Notes: generated from the letters alone by a model not told the origin. DNA of 64,000 nucleotides from Pararhodobacter aggregans (GCF_003075525.1 NZ_QDDR01000015.1:55734-119733); one strand, 5' to 3'. Positions 48,158 to 57,229 are shown, counted from the first letter of the stretch. Made by a program: numbers and translations.

Positions 48158-48697
48158 ATGATGCCCGAAGTCCATATCTTCATCGCGACCTCGCTCGACG
48201 GCTATATCGCCGATGTGCAGGGCGGGCTGGAATGGCTGCTGATGATGCCCGCGCCCGAGGACGAGGATCACGGCTATACCGCCTTCATCGAGGCGGTGGA
48301 TTGCCTGGTCATGGGCTCGGGCAGTTTCCGGGCGCTGGCGGCGATGCGCGACTGGCCGCATGACAAGCCGGTGGTGGTGCTGTCGCGCAGCCTTGGCCCC
48401 GAGGATGTGCCGCCGCATCTGCTGAACCGGGTGCGGGTGATGCGCGCCACGCCCCGGGCGGTGCTGCGGCAATTGGGGGCCGAGGGGATGCGACGGGTCT
48501 ATCTCGACGGGGGCAAGGTGATCTCCAGCTTCCTGCGCGAGGGGCTGGTGCAGCGGCTGACCATCACCCGGCTGCCGGTGATCCTGGGCGCGGGGCTGCC
48601 GCTCTTCGACGATCCGGGGCCGCAATATCTGGTGCATCTGGAGACCCGCAGCTGGCCGCATGGCTTCGTGCAATCGGTCTATCAGGTGGCGCCCTGA
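48158..48697 (+). CDS. Dihydrofolate reductase-like (RibD C-terminal domain) protein
   Basis: 179 residues. Blocks: IFIATSLDGYIAD at the N-terminus, LVMGSGSFRALAAM in the middle, PVVVLSRSL, and VYLDGGKVISSFL late in the sequence, matching the RibD_C/YwjB-type reductase fold that binds NADPH. The true substrate in such stand-alone proteins is unknown. CCGGAG precedes the first of two adjacent ATG codons. A decayed relative lies 400 bases downstream. Confidence 0.87.
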   Translation: MMPEVHIFIATSLDGYIADVQGGLEWLLMMPAPEDEDHGYTAFIEAVDCLVMGSGSFRALAAMRDWPHDKPVVVLSRSLGPEDVPPHLLNRVRVMRATPRAVLRQLGAEGMRRVYLDGGKVISSFLREGLVQRLTITRLPVILGAGLPLFDDPGPQYLVHLETRSWPHGFVQSVYQVAP

Positions 48698-48709
48698 GCG
48701 CAGGTGCCG

Positions 48710-48737
48710 GTAGGATGGGCAATATTGCCCATCCTAC
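48710..48737. repeat. REP-like palindrome, copy 3
   Basis: GTAGGATGGGCAAT followed at once by its exact reverse complement: a perfect 28-bp palindrome 12 bases beyond the reductase stop. It shares the GTAGG/CCTAC ends with the palindromes at 6247 and 6294 and may terminate transcription. Confidence 0.8.
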
Positions 48738-49074
48738 GCGCCGGTGCCGCGGGGCGCTGAACGGGCCTGCGCCGCCCGTTGCCAGAGCCGTCGCAACGCC
48801 GGACGTCACCGAGCCGCGCAGGCGCCCGTCGAACATCCACCCGTCCGGCCCCGCCCATCGCCGCGGCGGGCCTCCTCGCCCCCGCCGGGTCCGGGGGCAT
48901 CCCCGCCGCCCCGGCCAATCCGGCCCGGCGGTCCAGAGCCCGCGCTTCCGCCGCCCGCGCGAACGGCCCGTACGCCCCGGCCAATGCCTGACCCGCGGCG
49001 GCACGCTCCTGCCGACCTGAGTTCCCGCCTCCGCCGCCTGCTGGCGGACTGGGATTTCGTCCGCCGGGTCCCCG

Positions 49075-49330
49075 ATGACTGCCCCCTCCCCCGAAGCGCC
49101 GGTATTGATCGCCCCCTCGCTCGACGGCTCGATCCCCGATGCCGGGGGCAGTGTGGACGGGCTGGTCGATCTGGCGGTGACCGAGGGCGAAGACCTTGGC
49201 CATGCCGCCTTGAGGGCGGGCCTCGACGCCGTGCCGATGTTGCGTTCAGCGACCGCTGGGTGCAGGGCTTTCCCGACTGGCCCTCTGCCCGGTCATCCCG
49301 CTCTCGCGCGCGCTGAGCGCCGCTCAGTGC
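49075..49330 (+). pseudogene. Decayed paralogue of the dihydrofolate reductase-like gene
   Basis: The frame from ATG 49075 reads VLIAPSLDGSIPDAGGS, parallel to IFIATSLDGYIADVQGG of the gene at 48158. The alignment then needs a shift to the frame reading FSDRWVQGFPDWP, and another to read PGHPALARALS, matching DWPHDKPVVVLSRSL. The C-terminal half, including the DGGK block, is missing. At least two frameshifts plus truncation make a functional product unlikely. The 340 bases before it hold no gene I can support. Confidence 0.6.
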
Positions 49331-49387
49331 CTGAGCGATCCGCACCGCGTGGCGCAATCGACCTGCGAGGTCTGATCGCCCGATGCG

Positions 49388-49717
49388 TCAGTGCGGCGCG
49401 GCGTTGGAGAACAGGTTGATCACCAGAATCCCGACGACGATCAGCGCCATCCCCAGGACCGCCGGCAGGTCGAGCCGCTGGCCGAAGAACAGGGCGGCGA
49501 TGACCGCGATCAGGCAGATCCCGGCGCCCGACCAGATGGCATAGGCCACGCCCACCGGCACGACCTTGAGCACCAGGGCCAGGAACCAGAAGGCCACCGC
49601 ATAGGCCCCCAGCGACAGCGCCGAGGGGCCGAGCCTGGTGAAGCCATGGCTGGCCTTCAGGGCGGCCGTGCCGATGGTTTCGAAGAGGATGGCGATAGCA
49701 AGCAGGAACCAGTGCAT
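49388..49717 (-). CDS. SMR-family small multidrug/cation exporter
   Basis: 109 residues, four helices. Conserved Glu13 in AILFETIGTAALKAS, with the later WSGAGICLIAVIAALFFGQ typical of EmrE/SugE relatives. It exports lipophilic or guanidinium cations by proton exchange, as a dimer. Alone on its strand; between it and nagA lie the dispersed repeats. Whether it is EmrE-like or guanidinium-exporting is not clear from the sequence. Confidence 0.9.
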   Translation of the reverse strand: MHWFLLAIAILFETIGTAALKASHGFTRLGPSALSLGAYAVAFWFLALVLKVVPVGVAYAIWSGAGICLIAVIAALFFGQRLDLPAVLGMALIVVGILVINLFSNAAPH

Positions 49718-50055
49718 GGCGGCCTCGGTCAGGAACACGCCCTGTGTGGCAGGTTTCGGGGACGGCCGAAAGAGGTAGCGGCGGGAGGCACGCTCCCACC
49801 CGCCCACCCCGCGCGCCTCCCGCCGCGGAGAGGTCAGCGCTTGGGGCGACCCCGGGGGCCGTCTGCCCCCGGACCCCCGAGGATATTTTGAGAACAAAGA
49901 TGACGCCAGGCGACTCGCGTCCCGTCATCCTTGTTCTTCAAATATCCTCGGGAGGATTTTCAAGGAGGGTGGAAAACCCTCCTTGAAGCAGGGGGTGCGG
50001 GGGGCGGCAGCCCCCCGCTGCCGGTCGCCCGAGGCACGAGGGCGAAACCCCTCCC
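49718..50055. other. SMR-nagA intergenic stretch with repeat pair
   Basis: 338 bases. It contains two copies of the dispersed repeat facing each other (49881-49902 and 49926-49947), the attached CAAGGAGGGT/ACCCTCCTTG hairpin, and a GGGGGGCGGCAGCCCCCC palindrome near 50000. No gene. Confidence 0.75.
49881..50023. repeat. Dispersed intergenic repeats, copies 3 and 4, inverted
   Basis: GGATATTTTGAGAACAAAG at 49881 and its inverted partner CATCCTTGTTCTTCAAAT at 49926, 23 bases apart. Copy 4 continues into the same hairpin and GC-rich palindrome seen after copy 2 at 44957, nearly base for base. Confidence 0.85.
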
Positions 50056-51174
50056 TCAGCCCGCCTCCCCGGCGAACCAGCGGCGCGTCAGACGCCAGGT
50101 TTCGCTCAGGTGCACCAGATCGGCCCTTGCCCCCGGCAGCAGGCGGCCGAGGTCGGGGCGGCCTGCCAGGTCGGCCGGGCGGCGGGTGGTCATGGCCAGG
50201 GCTTCGGCCCGGTCGATCCCGGCGTAGCCGGTCATCCAGGCCAGCGCCTCGGGCATCGTCACATCGGCCCCGGCCAGCGTCCCGTCGGACAGCGTCAGCC
50301 GCCCGTCGCGCCGGTGGATGGCCCGGTCGTTGAGCTGGAACTCGGTCGCCTCGGTCCCTGCCAGCGCCATCGAATCGGTGACCGCAAAGAGCCGTTCGTC
50401 CGCCATGCGCGCCGCCACCCGGAAGGGCGTGGGCGCCACGTGCACGCCGTCGGGGATGATCCCCACCGCCGAGGAGCCGTCGAGCGCGGCGCCCGTCAGC
50501 CCGGGCGCGCGGTGGCTCATCGGCGACATGGCGTTGTAGAGATGGGTGACCGCCCCGGCCCCGGCGGTCATCGCCGCGCGGGCCTGGGCCTCGGTGCAAT
50601 CGCTGTGGCCGAGGCTGACCAGCACTCCGGCCGCGGCCAGCGCCGCGATCTGTTCGGGCGTTGCCGCCTCGGGCGCGAGGGTGACCATCAGCCGGGGAAG
50701 CCTGCGGGCGGCCGTCAGCAGGCGCTCGAGGTCCCATTCCTGCATCGGCCGGATCAGCGCGCGCTCATGCGCGCCCTTGCGGCGGGGATCGAGGTGCGGG
50801 CCCTCCAGATGCAGGCCCAGAAAGCCCGGCAGCCCGGCCTCGGCGGCGCGGATCCCGGCGGCGAGCACCGCGGCCGTCGTCTCGGGCGCCGCGGTGATCA
50901 GCGTCGGCAGCAATCCCGCCGTCCCCAGCCGCCGATGCGCGGCGCAGATCGTCTCCAGCGCCGCATCGGGATCGCCCTGCCCCAGCAGCGCCCCGCCGCC
51001 GCCATTCACCTGCAGGTCGACGAAGCCCGGCGCCAGCACCCCGCCGCCCAGATCGAGCCCCTCGCCCGTATCGGGGCCGAGGCCGGTGACGCGGCCGTCC
51101 TCGGTGCTGAGAGCCGCGCCCTCATGCAGCCGCCAGCCGTCGAAAATCTGTGCCCCGCGAAAGACTTGCCGCAT
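50056..51174 (-). CDS. nagA: NagA, N-acetylglucosamine-6-phosphate deacetylase
   Basis: 372 residues. Removes acetate from GlcNAc-6-phosphate, in amino-sugar use or cell-wall recycling. Amidohydrolase motifs: FVDLQVNGGGG, HLEGPHLDP with the metal-binding Glu, GHSDCTEAQA, THLYNAMS, and VTDSMALAG with the catalytic Asp. AGGGGA precedes the ATG. It begins 49 bases after urtE on the same strand, so it may be read from the urt promoter. No nagB, kinase or transporter for amino sugars is nearby. Confidence 0.93.
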   Translation of the reverse strand: MRQVFRGAQIFDGWRLHEGAALSTEDGRVTGLGPDTGEGLDLGGGVLAPGFVDLQVNGGGGALLGQGDPDAALETICAAHRRLGTAGLLPTLITAAPETTAAVLAAGIRAAEAGLPGFLGLHLEGPHLDPRRKGAHERALIRPMQEWDLERLLTAARRLPRLMVTLAPEAATPEQIAALAAAGVLVSLGHSDCTEAQARAAMTAGAGAVTHLYNAMSPMSHRAPGLTGAALDGSSAVGIIPDGVHVAPTPFRVAARMADERLFAVTDSMALAGTEATEFQLNDRAIHRRDGRLTLSDGTLAGADVTMPEALAWMTGYAGIDRAEALAMTTRRPADLAGRPDLGRLLPGARADLVHLSETWRLTRRWFAGEAG

Positions 51175-51223
51175 GATCGTTCCCCTTTGTCCGCCCTGAG
51201 ATAACCACAGGCGGCGGGGAATG

Positions 51224-51925
51224 TCACACGGTCAGCCAGCGCCGCAGCTCGGTCTCGTTGGCGTCGATATCAGCCTTCTCACCGGCCATCACCGCCTCCC
51301 CACGGTCGAGCACCACATAGCGATCGGCCAGCGCCTTGGCGAAGTCGAAATATTGCTCGACCAGCACCACGGCCATGCCGAACTGGTCGCGCAGGTATTC
51401 GATGGCCCGGCCGATGTCCTTGATGATCGAGGGCTGGATGCCCTCGGTCGGCTCGTCCAGCACCAGAAGCCGGGGCTGCATGACCATGGCGCGGCCGATG
51501 GCGAGTTGCTGCTGCTGGCCGCCCGACAGGTCGCCGCCGCGCCGGTTCATCATCTGCAGCAGCACCGGGAAGAGCTCGAACACCGCGTCGGGCGTCTTGC
51601 GCTGGCCGCGGGGCAGCGTGGCATAGGCGGCCTCCAGATTCTCGCGCACCGTCAGCAGCGGGAAGATCTCGCGCCCCTGCGGCACATAGGCGATGCCGCG
51701 TTTGGCCCGTTCGGGGGGCGTCAGGCGGGCGATGCTCTCGCCCTGCCAGGTGATGGTGCCGCCCGAGGGCGGGTGCCGCCCGACAATCGCCCGCATCAGC
51801 GAGGTCTTGCCCACGCCGTTGCGGCCCAGCACCGTGGTGATCTGGCCTTCCTCGGCCGTCAGCGAGATGCCCTTCAGCGCTTGCGCCGCGCCGTAATGCA
51901 GCGTCAGATCCTTGATTTCCAGCAT
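51224..51925 (-). CDS. urtE: UrtE, urea ABC transporter ATP-binding protein
   Basis: 233 residues, LivF-like ATPase. Walker A LGRNGVGKTS, signature LSGGQQQQLAIGRA, Walker B LLVLDEPTEGI, with the UrtE-typical GIQPSIIKDIG. Works with UrtD to power urea uptake. ATG 51925 starts MLEIKDLTLHYG; it lies one base after the urtD stop. Last of the five urt genes. Confidence 0.95.
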   Translation of the reverse strand: MLEIKDLTLHYGAAQALKGISLTAEEGQITTVLGRNGVGKTSLMRAIVGRHPPSGGTITWQGESIARLTPPERAKRGIAYVPQGREIFPLLTVRENLEAAYATLPRGQRKTPDAVFELFPVLLQMMNRRGGDLSGGQQQQLAIGRAMVMQPRLLVLDEPTEGIQPSIIKDIGRAIEYLRDQFGMAVVLVEQYFDFAKALADRYVVLDRGEAVMAGEKADIDANETELRRWLTV

Positions 51926-51926
51926 C

Positions 51927-52694
51927 TTACCGCCCCAGATACACTTCGATGACATCCTCGCGGGCCGAGACATGGTCCAGCGACCCCTCGGCCAGCACCG
52001 AGCCCTGATGCAACACGGTCACCCGGCAATTCAGGGCGCGCACGAAATCCATGTCGTGTTCGACCACGATCACCGTGCGCTCGCCGGCGATGGATTTGAG
52101 CAGCTCCGCCGTCTCCATCGTCTCGGCATCGGTCATGCCCGCGGCCGGTTCGTCGACCAGCAGCAATTGTGGCTCCTGCGCCAGCAGCATGCCGATCTCC
52201 AGCCATTGCTTCTGGCCGTGGCTGAGGTTGGCGGCGGTCTCGGCCCGCAGATGGGTCAGGCGGATGCGGTCGAGGTACTCGGTCACGCGGCGGTTCTCCT
52301 CGGCCGAGCGGCGGTCGAAAAGCACCGGGAAGACGCCGCGCGGCGCCTTCAGCGCAAGACGGATGTTGTCCTCGACGCTATGCGTCTCGAAGACGGTGGG
52401 TTTCTGGAACTTCCGCCCGATGCCGAGCCGCGCGACCCCGGCCTCGTCGATGCGGGTCAGGTCCGTGTCGCCGTTCCAGACCACCTTGCCCTCGTCCGGG
52501 CGGGTCTTGCCGGTGATGATGTCCATCATCGTCGTCTTGCCCGCGCCGTTGGGGCCGATCACCGCCCTGAGTTCGCCCTTCTCGACCGCCAGTGACAGGC
52601 CGTTGATCGCCTTGAACCCGTCGAAGGAGCGGCAGACGCCGTCGAGGTAGAGTTGCGCCACGTTGAGGGGGGCGCCGATCAGGCCAGGGGTCAT
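51927..52694 (-). CDS. urtD: UrtD, urea ABC transporter ATP-binding protein
   Basis: 255 residues, LivG-like ATPase. Walker A GPNGAGKTTMMDIITGKTRP, signature LSHGQKQWLEIG (the variant with His typical of UrtD), Walker B LLLVDEPAAGM. ATG 52694 overlaps the urtC stop by four bases. Confidence 0.95.
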   Translation of the reverse strand: MTPGLIGAPLNVAQLYLDGVCRSFDGFKAINGLSLAVEKGELRAVIGPNGAGKTTMMDIITGKTRPDEGKVVWNGDTDLTRIDEAGVARLGIGRKFQKPTVFETHSVEDNIRLALKAPRGVFPVLFDRRSAEENRRVTEYLDRIRLTHLRAETAANLSHGQKQWLEIGMLLAQEPQLLLVDEPAAGMTDAETMETAELLKSIAGERTVIVVEHDMDFVRALNCRVTVLHQGSVLAEGSLDHVSAREDVIEVYLGR

Positions 52695-53791
52695 GCGGGC
52701 ACCTCGGTCGCGGGTTTGGCCTTGCGCGGCTTCAGCCGGTCGACAAGCCCCAGAAGGCCGTTCGGCAGCGCCAGCGTCACCAGGATGAACAGCCCGCCCA
52801 GCGCGAAGAGCCACAGGTCGGGGAAGGTCGCGGTCAGCCAGGATTTCAGCGCCACGACGACCAGCGCGCCGATGGCGGCACCCACCAGCGTGCCGCGCCC
52901 GCCCAGCGCCACCCAGACCACGATCTCGATCGAGTTCGCGGGGGCGAATTCGCCAGGGTTGATGATGCCGACCTGCGGCACGTAAAGCGCGCCCGCCAGC
53001 CCCGCCATCATCGCCGAGACGGTGAAGACGAAGACCGAATAGCTTTCCACCCGGTAGCCCAGGAACCGCGTGCGGCTTTCGGCGTCGCGGACCGCGACCA
53101 GCACTTTCCCGGCCTTCGAGATGGTGATGGCCCGCGCCAGCAGCATGCAGCCTGCCAGCGCCACCGCCGTCAGGACGAAAAGCGCAATGCGGGTCGAGGG
53201 CGCCGACAGCGAGAAGCCCAGCACGTCGCGGAAGTCCGTCAGCCCGTTGTTGCCGCCAAAGCCCATGTCGTTGCGGAAGAAGGCCAAGAGCAGGGCGAAG
53301 GTCAGCGCCTGGGTGATGATCGACAGATACACGCCCGAGACGCGCGACCGGAAGGCGAACCAGCCGAAGACGAAGGCCAGCAGCCCCGGCACGGCCAGCG
53401 CCATGACGGCCGCGAACCAGAACATGTCGAAGCCGTACCAGAACCACGGCAGCTCGGTCCAGCCGAGGAACACCATGAAATCAGGCAGTTCCGGGTTGGC
53501 ATAGACGCCCCGCGCGCCGATCTCGCGCATCAGGTGCATGCCCATCGCATAGCCGCCCAGCGCGAAGAAGGCGCCGTGGCCCAGGGACAGGATGCCAGCA
53601 TAGCCCCAGCACAGGTCCAGCGCGACGGCCAGCAGCGCGTAGCACAGATACTTGCCCATCAGCGGGATCAGGTAGCTCGGCAGGTTCAGGGCCGAGGTGG
53701 AGGGCAGCGTGGTGGCCAGAGGCGCCAGCACGGTGACGGCGAAGAGCGCGGCCAGGAACAGCCCCAGGCGCAGGTCGATGAGGCGGGTCAT
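52691..53791 (-). CDS. urtC: UrtC, urea ABC transporter permease
   Basis: 366 residues, LivM-like permease with about ten helices. Typical blocks are DLCWGYAGILSLGHGAFFALG and the EAA-like region AVRDAESRTRFLGYRVESY that contacts the ATPases. It forms the channel with UrtB. The stop overlaps urtD, and the start follows urtB by three bases. Confidence 0.95.
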   Translation of the reverse strand: MTRLIDLRLGLFLAALFAVTVLAPLATTLPSTSALNLPSYLIPLMGKYLCYALLAVALDLCWGYAGILSLGHGAFFALGGYAMGMHLMREIGARGVYANPELPDFMVFLGWTELPWFWYGFDMFWFAAVMALAVPGLLAFVFGWFAFRSRVSGVYLSIITQALTFALLLAFFRNDMGFGGNNGLTDFRDVLGFSLSAPSTRIALFVLTAVALAGCMLLARAITISKAGKVLVAVRDAESRTRFLGYRVESYSVFVFTVSAMMAGLAGALYVPQVGIINPGEFAPANSIEIVVWVALGGRGTLVGAAIGALVVVALKSWLTATFPDLWLFALGGLFILVTLALPNGLLGLVDRLKPRKAKPATEVPA

Positions 53792-53794
53792 GGC

Positions 53795-55405
53795 TCAGCC
53801 CTCGGCGGCACGGCCACGCTGCGGGAACAGGCCGCGCGGACGTTTCTGGATGAAGAGGATGATGAAGACGAGGATGACGATCTTGCCCAGCACCGCCCCC
53901 GCCCAGGGTTCGAGGAACTTGTTCGCGACACCGAGGCTGAGCGCCGCGGCGAAGGTGCCCCAGAGGTTGCCGACGCCGCCGAACACCACCACCAGGAAGC
54001 TGTCGATGATGTAGCCCTGGCCCAGGTTCGGGGACACGTTGTCGATCTGGCTCAGCGCGACCCCCGCCAGCCCGGCGATGCCCGCGCCCAGACCGAAGGT
54101 CAGCGCGTCGACATAGCCGGTGCGGATCCCGAGATTCGCGGCCATCGGCCGGTTCTGCGTCACCGCCCGCATCTGCAGCCCGAAGGCCGAGTATTTCATC
54201 AAGAGCAGCAGGCCGAAGAACACCACCAGCGAGAAGATGACGATGGCGATGCGAGGGCCGGTCAGGGTCATCTCGCCGATCTGCCAGGCGCCCGACATCC
54301 AGTCGGGCGTGCCCACCTCGCGGTTGGTGGGCCCGTAGATCGAGCGCACCGCCTGTTGCAGGATCAGGCTCACGCCCCAGGTGCCCAGCAGCGTCTCCAG
54401 CGGGCGGCCGTAGAGGTGGCGCACGATGCCGCGTTCGATCAGCACGCCCACCGCGCCAACCAGCAGGAAGGCCAGCGGAATGGCGATGGCCAGCGAATAG
54501 CCGAAGTATTCGGGCGCGTTGGTGCGGATGATCTGCTGCACCGTATAGGTCGTGTAGGCGCCCAGCATGACCAGCTCGCCATGCGCGAGGTTGATGACAC
54601 CCATCACGCCGAAGGTGATGGCAAGGCCGATGGCGGCCAGCAGCAGGACCGAGCCCAGCGACAGGCCGAACCACAGGTTCTGCGCCTGGCTCCACAGCCG
54701 TTGCCGCGCCTCGGCGGCGGCCAGCGCTTCGCCCACGGCTGCGGCCAGTTCCGGCTCGGCGGCGTTGCGATAGGCGTTCAGCGTCTGCTGCACGATCTGC
54801 GCATTCGCCGCGCCGATCACCGCCACCGCATCGAGCTTCTGTTCGACAGGCAGGTCCGAGGCGAGCACGGCGGCGGCATGGGCGCGGGTCTGGGCGGTGC
54901 GGATATTGGCGTTGGTTTCGGCCGCCATCGCCTCGGCCAGCGCGTCCACCTGATCGGCGGAGGGCGAGCGCAGAGCGGCCTCGGCCGCGGCAAGGCGCCG
55001 GGCGGGGTCGGGATCCATCAGCGTCAGCACCCCCAGCGCCGTGCGGATCGAGCGGCGCAGCGCGTTGTTGACCCGCACCGCTTCGGTCGAGCGGCGGGCG
55101 ACCGGGCCCAGATCCTCGCCGGTCAGGACATCCACGGCGGTCTGGTTGTTGCGGCTGCCGGTGACGCGGACGAAGCGGCCATCGGCGGTCCGCTGTTCCA
55201 GCTCACCCTCAAGCAGCGCGTCCAGCACCTGCGCCGCGCGCGGATCGCCCGTCTCGGCGATCTGGGCGACGATGGCGGCGCGGTCGTTGAAATTGCCGTC
55301 CGGCAGACGGGCGATCAACGCGTCGAGCGTCTGGGCCGAGGCGAGGAAGGGCAGCACAACCGCGAGGCAGAGGGCCGCGATCAGCGTCAGGGGGCGAAAG
55401 GGCAT
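53795..55405 (-). CDS. urtB: UrtB, urea ABC transporter permease with N-terminal periplasmic domain
   Basis: 536 residues. A signal sequence (LTLIAALCLAVVLPFLASA) is followed by about 210 helical residues outside the membrane, an extension typical of UrtB and absent from LivH. Then come the LivH-like membrane domain (ITFGVMGVINLAHGELVMLGA) and the coupling segment AVTQNRPMAANLGIRTGYVD. It is separated from urtA by a hairpin. Confidence 0.95.
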   Translation of the reverse strand: MPFRPLTLIAALCLAVVLPFLASAQTLDALIARLPDGNFNDRAAIVAQIAETGDPRAAQVLDALLEGELEQRTADGRFVRVTGSRNNQTAVDVLTGEDLGPVARRSTEAVRVNNALRRSIRTALGVLTLMDPDPARRLAAAEAALRSPSADQVDALAEAMAAETNANIRTAQTRAHAAAVLASDLPVEQKLDAVAVIGAANAQIVQQTLNAYRNAAEPELAAAVGEALAAAEARQRLWSQAQNLWFGLSLGSVLLLAAIGLAITFGVMGVINLAHGELVMLGAYTTYTVQQIIRTNAPEYFGYSLAIAIPLAFLLVGAVGVLIERGIVRHLYGRPLETLLGTWGVSLILQQAVRSIYGPTNREVGTPDWMSGAWQIGEMTLTGPRIAIVIFSLVVFFGLLLLMKYSAFGLQMRAVTQNRPMAANLGIRTGYVDALTFGLGAGIAGLAGVALSQIDNVSPNLGQGYIIDSFLVVVFGGVGNLWGTFAAALSLGVANKFLEPWAGAVLGKIVILVFIILFIQKRPRGLFPQRGRAAEG

Positions 55406-55499
55406 GAGGGTCCCGGGTCAGAGGCGGCAGGCGAGGCGCGCGCCGCGCGGTCTTCAGGGAGGGGCACGCGGGCGAACCCGCGCGCCTTGGGATCAAAAG

Positions 55500-55527
55500 G
55501 AGGGGGGCGGGAAGGAACGCCCCCCTC
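55500..55527 (-). terminator. Attenuator or processing hairpin between urtA and urtB
   Basis: On the minus strand GAGGGGGGCG and CGCCCCCCTC form a 10-bp stem around eight bases, followed closely by CTTTTG. It lies 11 bases after the urtA stop. Partial termination, or protection of the urtA message, would give more binding protein than permease. Confidence 0.75.
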
Positions 55528-55537
55528 TCGCGTCGGC

Positions 55538-56809
55538 TTATTCCGAGCCGCCGCAGGTTCCGGTCGCGGTGTTGAAATTGCCGCAGGACAGGGGTGCGCG
55601 CCAATCCGAGATCAGGGGCGCGGTCTCGGTCACGTAATCCGACCATTCGTCACCCAGCACGAGGCCCGCGGTCTCCCAGACGACCTCGAACTGGCCATCG
55701 GCCTGGATCTCGCCGATCAGTACCGGCTTGGTGATGTGGTGGTTCGCGCCCATCGACGACAGCCCGCCGGTCAGGTTCGGCACGGCCACGCCGACCAGCG
55801 CATCGATCACCGCATCGGCGTCGGTGGTGCCCGCGGCCTCGACCGCGTCGACCCACATGTTGAAGCCGATGTAATGGGCTTCCATCGGGTCGTTGGTCAC
55901 GCGGGTTTCGCTGCCGATATAGGCGTGCCAGGCGTCGATGAACTCTTCGTTCTCGGGCGTGTCGACCGACATGAAGTAGTTCCAGGCGGCGAGGTGGCCG
56001 ACCAGCGGCGCGGTGTCGATGCCCGCGAGTTCCTCTTCACCGACCGAGAAGGCGATGACCGGGATATCCTCGGCCGAGATGCCCTGCGCGGCGAGTTCGT
56101 TGTAGAAGGGCACGTTGGCGTCGCCGTTGATGGTCGAGACCACGGCAGCCGGGCGCCCGGTCGAGCCGAAATCGCGGATTTCCGAGACGATGGTCTGCCA
56201 GTCGGAATGGCCGAAGGGCGTGTAGTTGACGATGATGTCCTCGGCCGCGACGCCCTGCGCCAGCAGATAGGCTTCCAGGATCTGGTTCGTGGTGCGCGGA
56301 TAGACGTAGTCGGTGCCGGCGAGGTAGAACCGCTCGACCCCGTTTTCCAGCAGGTAATCCACGGCCGGGATGGCCTGCTGGTTCGGCGCGGCGCCGGTGT
56401 AGAAGACGTTGCGCTGCGATTCCTGGCCCTCGTACTGGACCGGGTAGAACAGGATCGAGTTCAGCTCCTCGAAGACCGGCAGCACCGATTTCCGCGACAC
56501 CGAGGTCCAGCAGCCGAACACGACCGAGACGCCCTGCCCCGAGATCAGCTCGCGCGCCAGTTCGGCAAAGCGCGGCCAGTCCGAGGCCGGGTCGACGACC
56601 ACCGGCTCCAGCGGACGGCCCAGCACGCCGCCCTCGGCGTTCTGCTGCTCGATCAGCATCAGCATGACGTCGCGCAGCGTGGTTTCCGAGATCGCCATCG
56701 TGCCCGACAGCGAATGCAGGATACCAACGCGGATGGGTTCGCCTTCCTGAGCCAGAGCGCCCGTGGCGAATACCGCGCCGAGCGCGGTCGAAAGCAGAAG
56801 TTTTTTCAT
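55538..56809 (-). CDS. urtA: UrtA, urea-binding protein
   Basis: 423 residues. Signal peptide MKKLLLSTALGAVFATGALA; then a type I binding protein of the branched-chain amino-acid/amide family (RVGILHSLSGTMAISETTLR, GCWTSVSRKSVLPVFEELN, YPVQYEGQESQRNVFY), blocks characteristic of UrtA and FmdD. The C-terminus has two cysteines (SCGNFNTATGTCGG). It is the first urt gene; expression under nitrogen limitation is typical for the family. Acetamide or short amides are alternative ligands. Confidence 0.95.
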   Translation of the reverse strand: MKKLLLSTALGAVFATGALAQEGEPIRVGILHSLSGTMAISETTLRDVMLMLIEQQNAEGGVLGRPLEPVVVDPASDWPRFAELARELISGQGVSVVFGCWTSVSRKSVLPVFEELNSILFYPVQYEGQESQRNVFYTGAAPNQQAIPAVDYLLENGVERFYLAGTDYVYPRTTNQILEAYLLAQGVAAEDIIVNYTPFGHSDWQTIVSEIRDFGSTGRPAAVVSTINGDANVPFYNELAAQGISAEDIPVIAFSVGEEELAGIDTAPLVGHLAAWNYFMSVDTPENEEFIDAWHAYIGSETRVTNDPMEAHYIGFNMWVDAVEAAGTTDADAVIDALVGVAVPNLTGGLSSMGANHHITKPVLIGEIQADGQFEVVWETAGLVLGDEWSDYVTETAPLISDWRAPLSCGNFNTATGTCGGSE

Positions 56810-57229
56810 GAATCCCCTGTCCTGTTGTCCTCCCGCGGCACCGTCGCGGCGCCCGGCGGGTTCTTGTGAAGTCCCGGTGGGCGTCAAATCGCCCAAGCCC
56901 ACGCTATTTCCGGGGTCTCGCGTTTGTGACCGGCTTTAACCGTGCTGCGGGGCAGCAGACCGGGATCGGCGCGCATTTGGGCAGGCTTTGCCCTCCCACG
57001 CGGCAAATCTGAGCGCAGCGCACATGTTTTCAGCCGGGCACCGGGCGCAAGATCCCGCGAATGAAGCGGAATCAGGCAATGGCCCGGCTGGCTGATGCTT
57101 GGCGCAGCGAAGCCCCGTTGCGACAGCCGCCGCGCGTGCTGCATTGCAGAATGCAAAGATCTCCTTGACAGGCGGGTGGATTCCGGCTGCTTTTAATCAG
57201 GCGATTAATTAAGGGTGGGAGGGGCGGCC
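56810..57229. promoter_or_regulatory. Divergent promoter region of urtA and the TRAP operon
   Basis: 420 bases. TGCATT-GCAG-AATGCA at 57140-57155 and TTAATC-AGGC-GATTAA at 57193-57208 are perfect-arm palindromes. TTGACA at 57165 and TTTAAT at 57192 suggest a promoter for the TetR gene, though the spacing (21 bases) is long. I found no clear NtrC or sigma-54 site for urtA. Confidence 0.55.
57193..57208. promoter_or_regulatory. Probable operator of the TRAP-operon TetR
   Basis: TTAATC-AGGC-GATTAA, a 16-bp palindrome that overlaps the likely -10 element TTTAAT and lies 22 bases before the TTG start. The position fits autorepression of the TetR-TRAP operon. Confidence 0.65.

Noticed and set aside
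48740..49070. A gene between the REP-like palindrome and the decayed reductase
   Set aside because: Several frames are open on both strands because of GC content, but none shows a recognisable pattern or ribosome site.
53534..56869. Plus-strand open frame of 1111 codons opposite urtA, urtB and urtC
   Set aside because: Antisense shadow with biased composition (Gly, Arg, Gln, His). The urt genes are full length and properly spaced.
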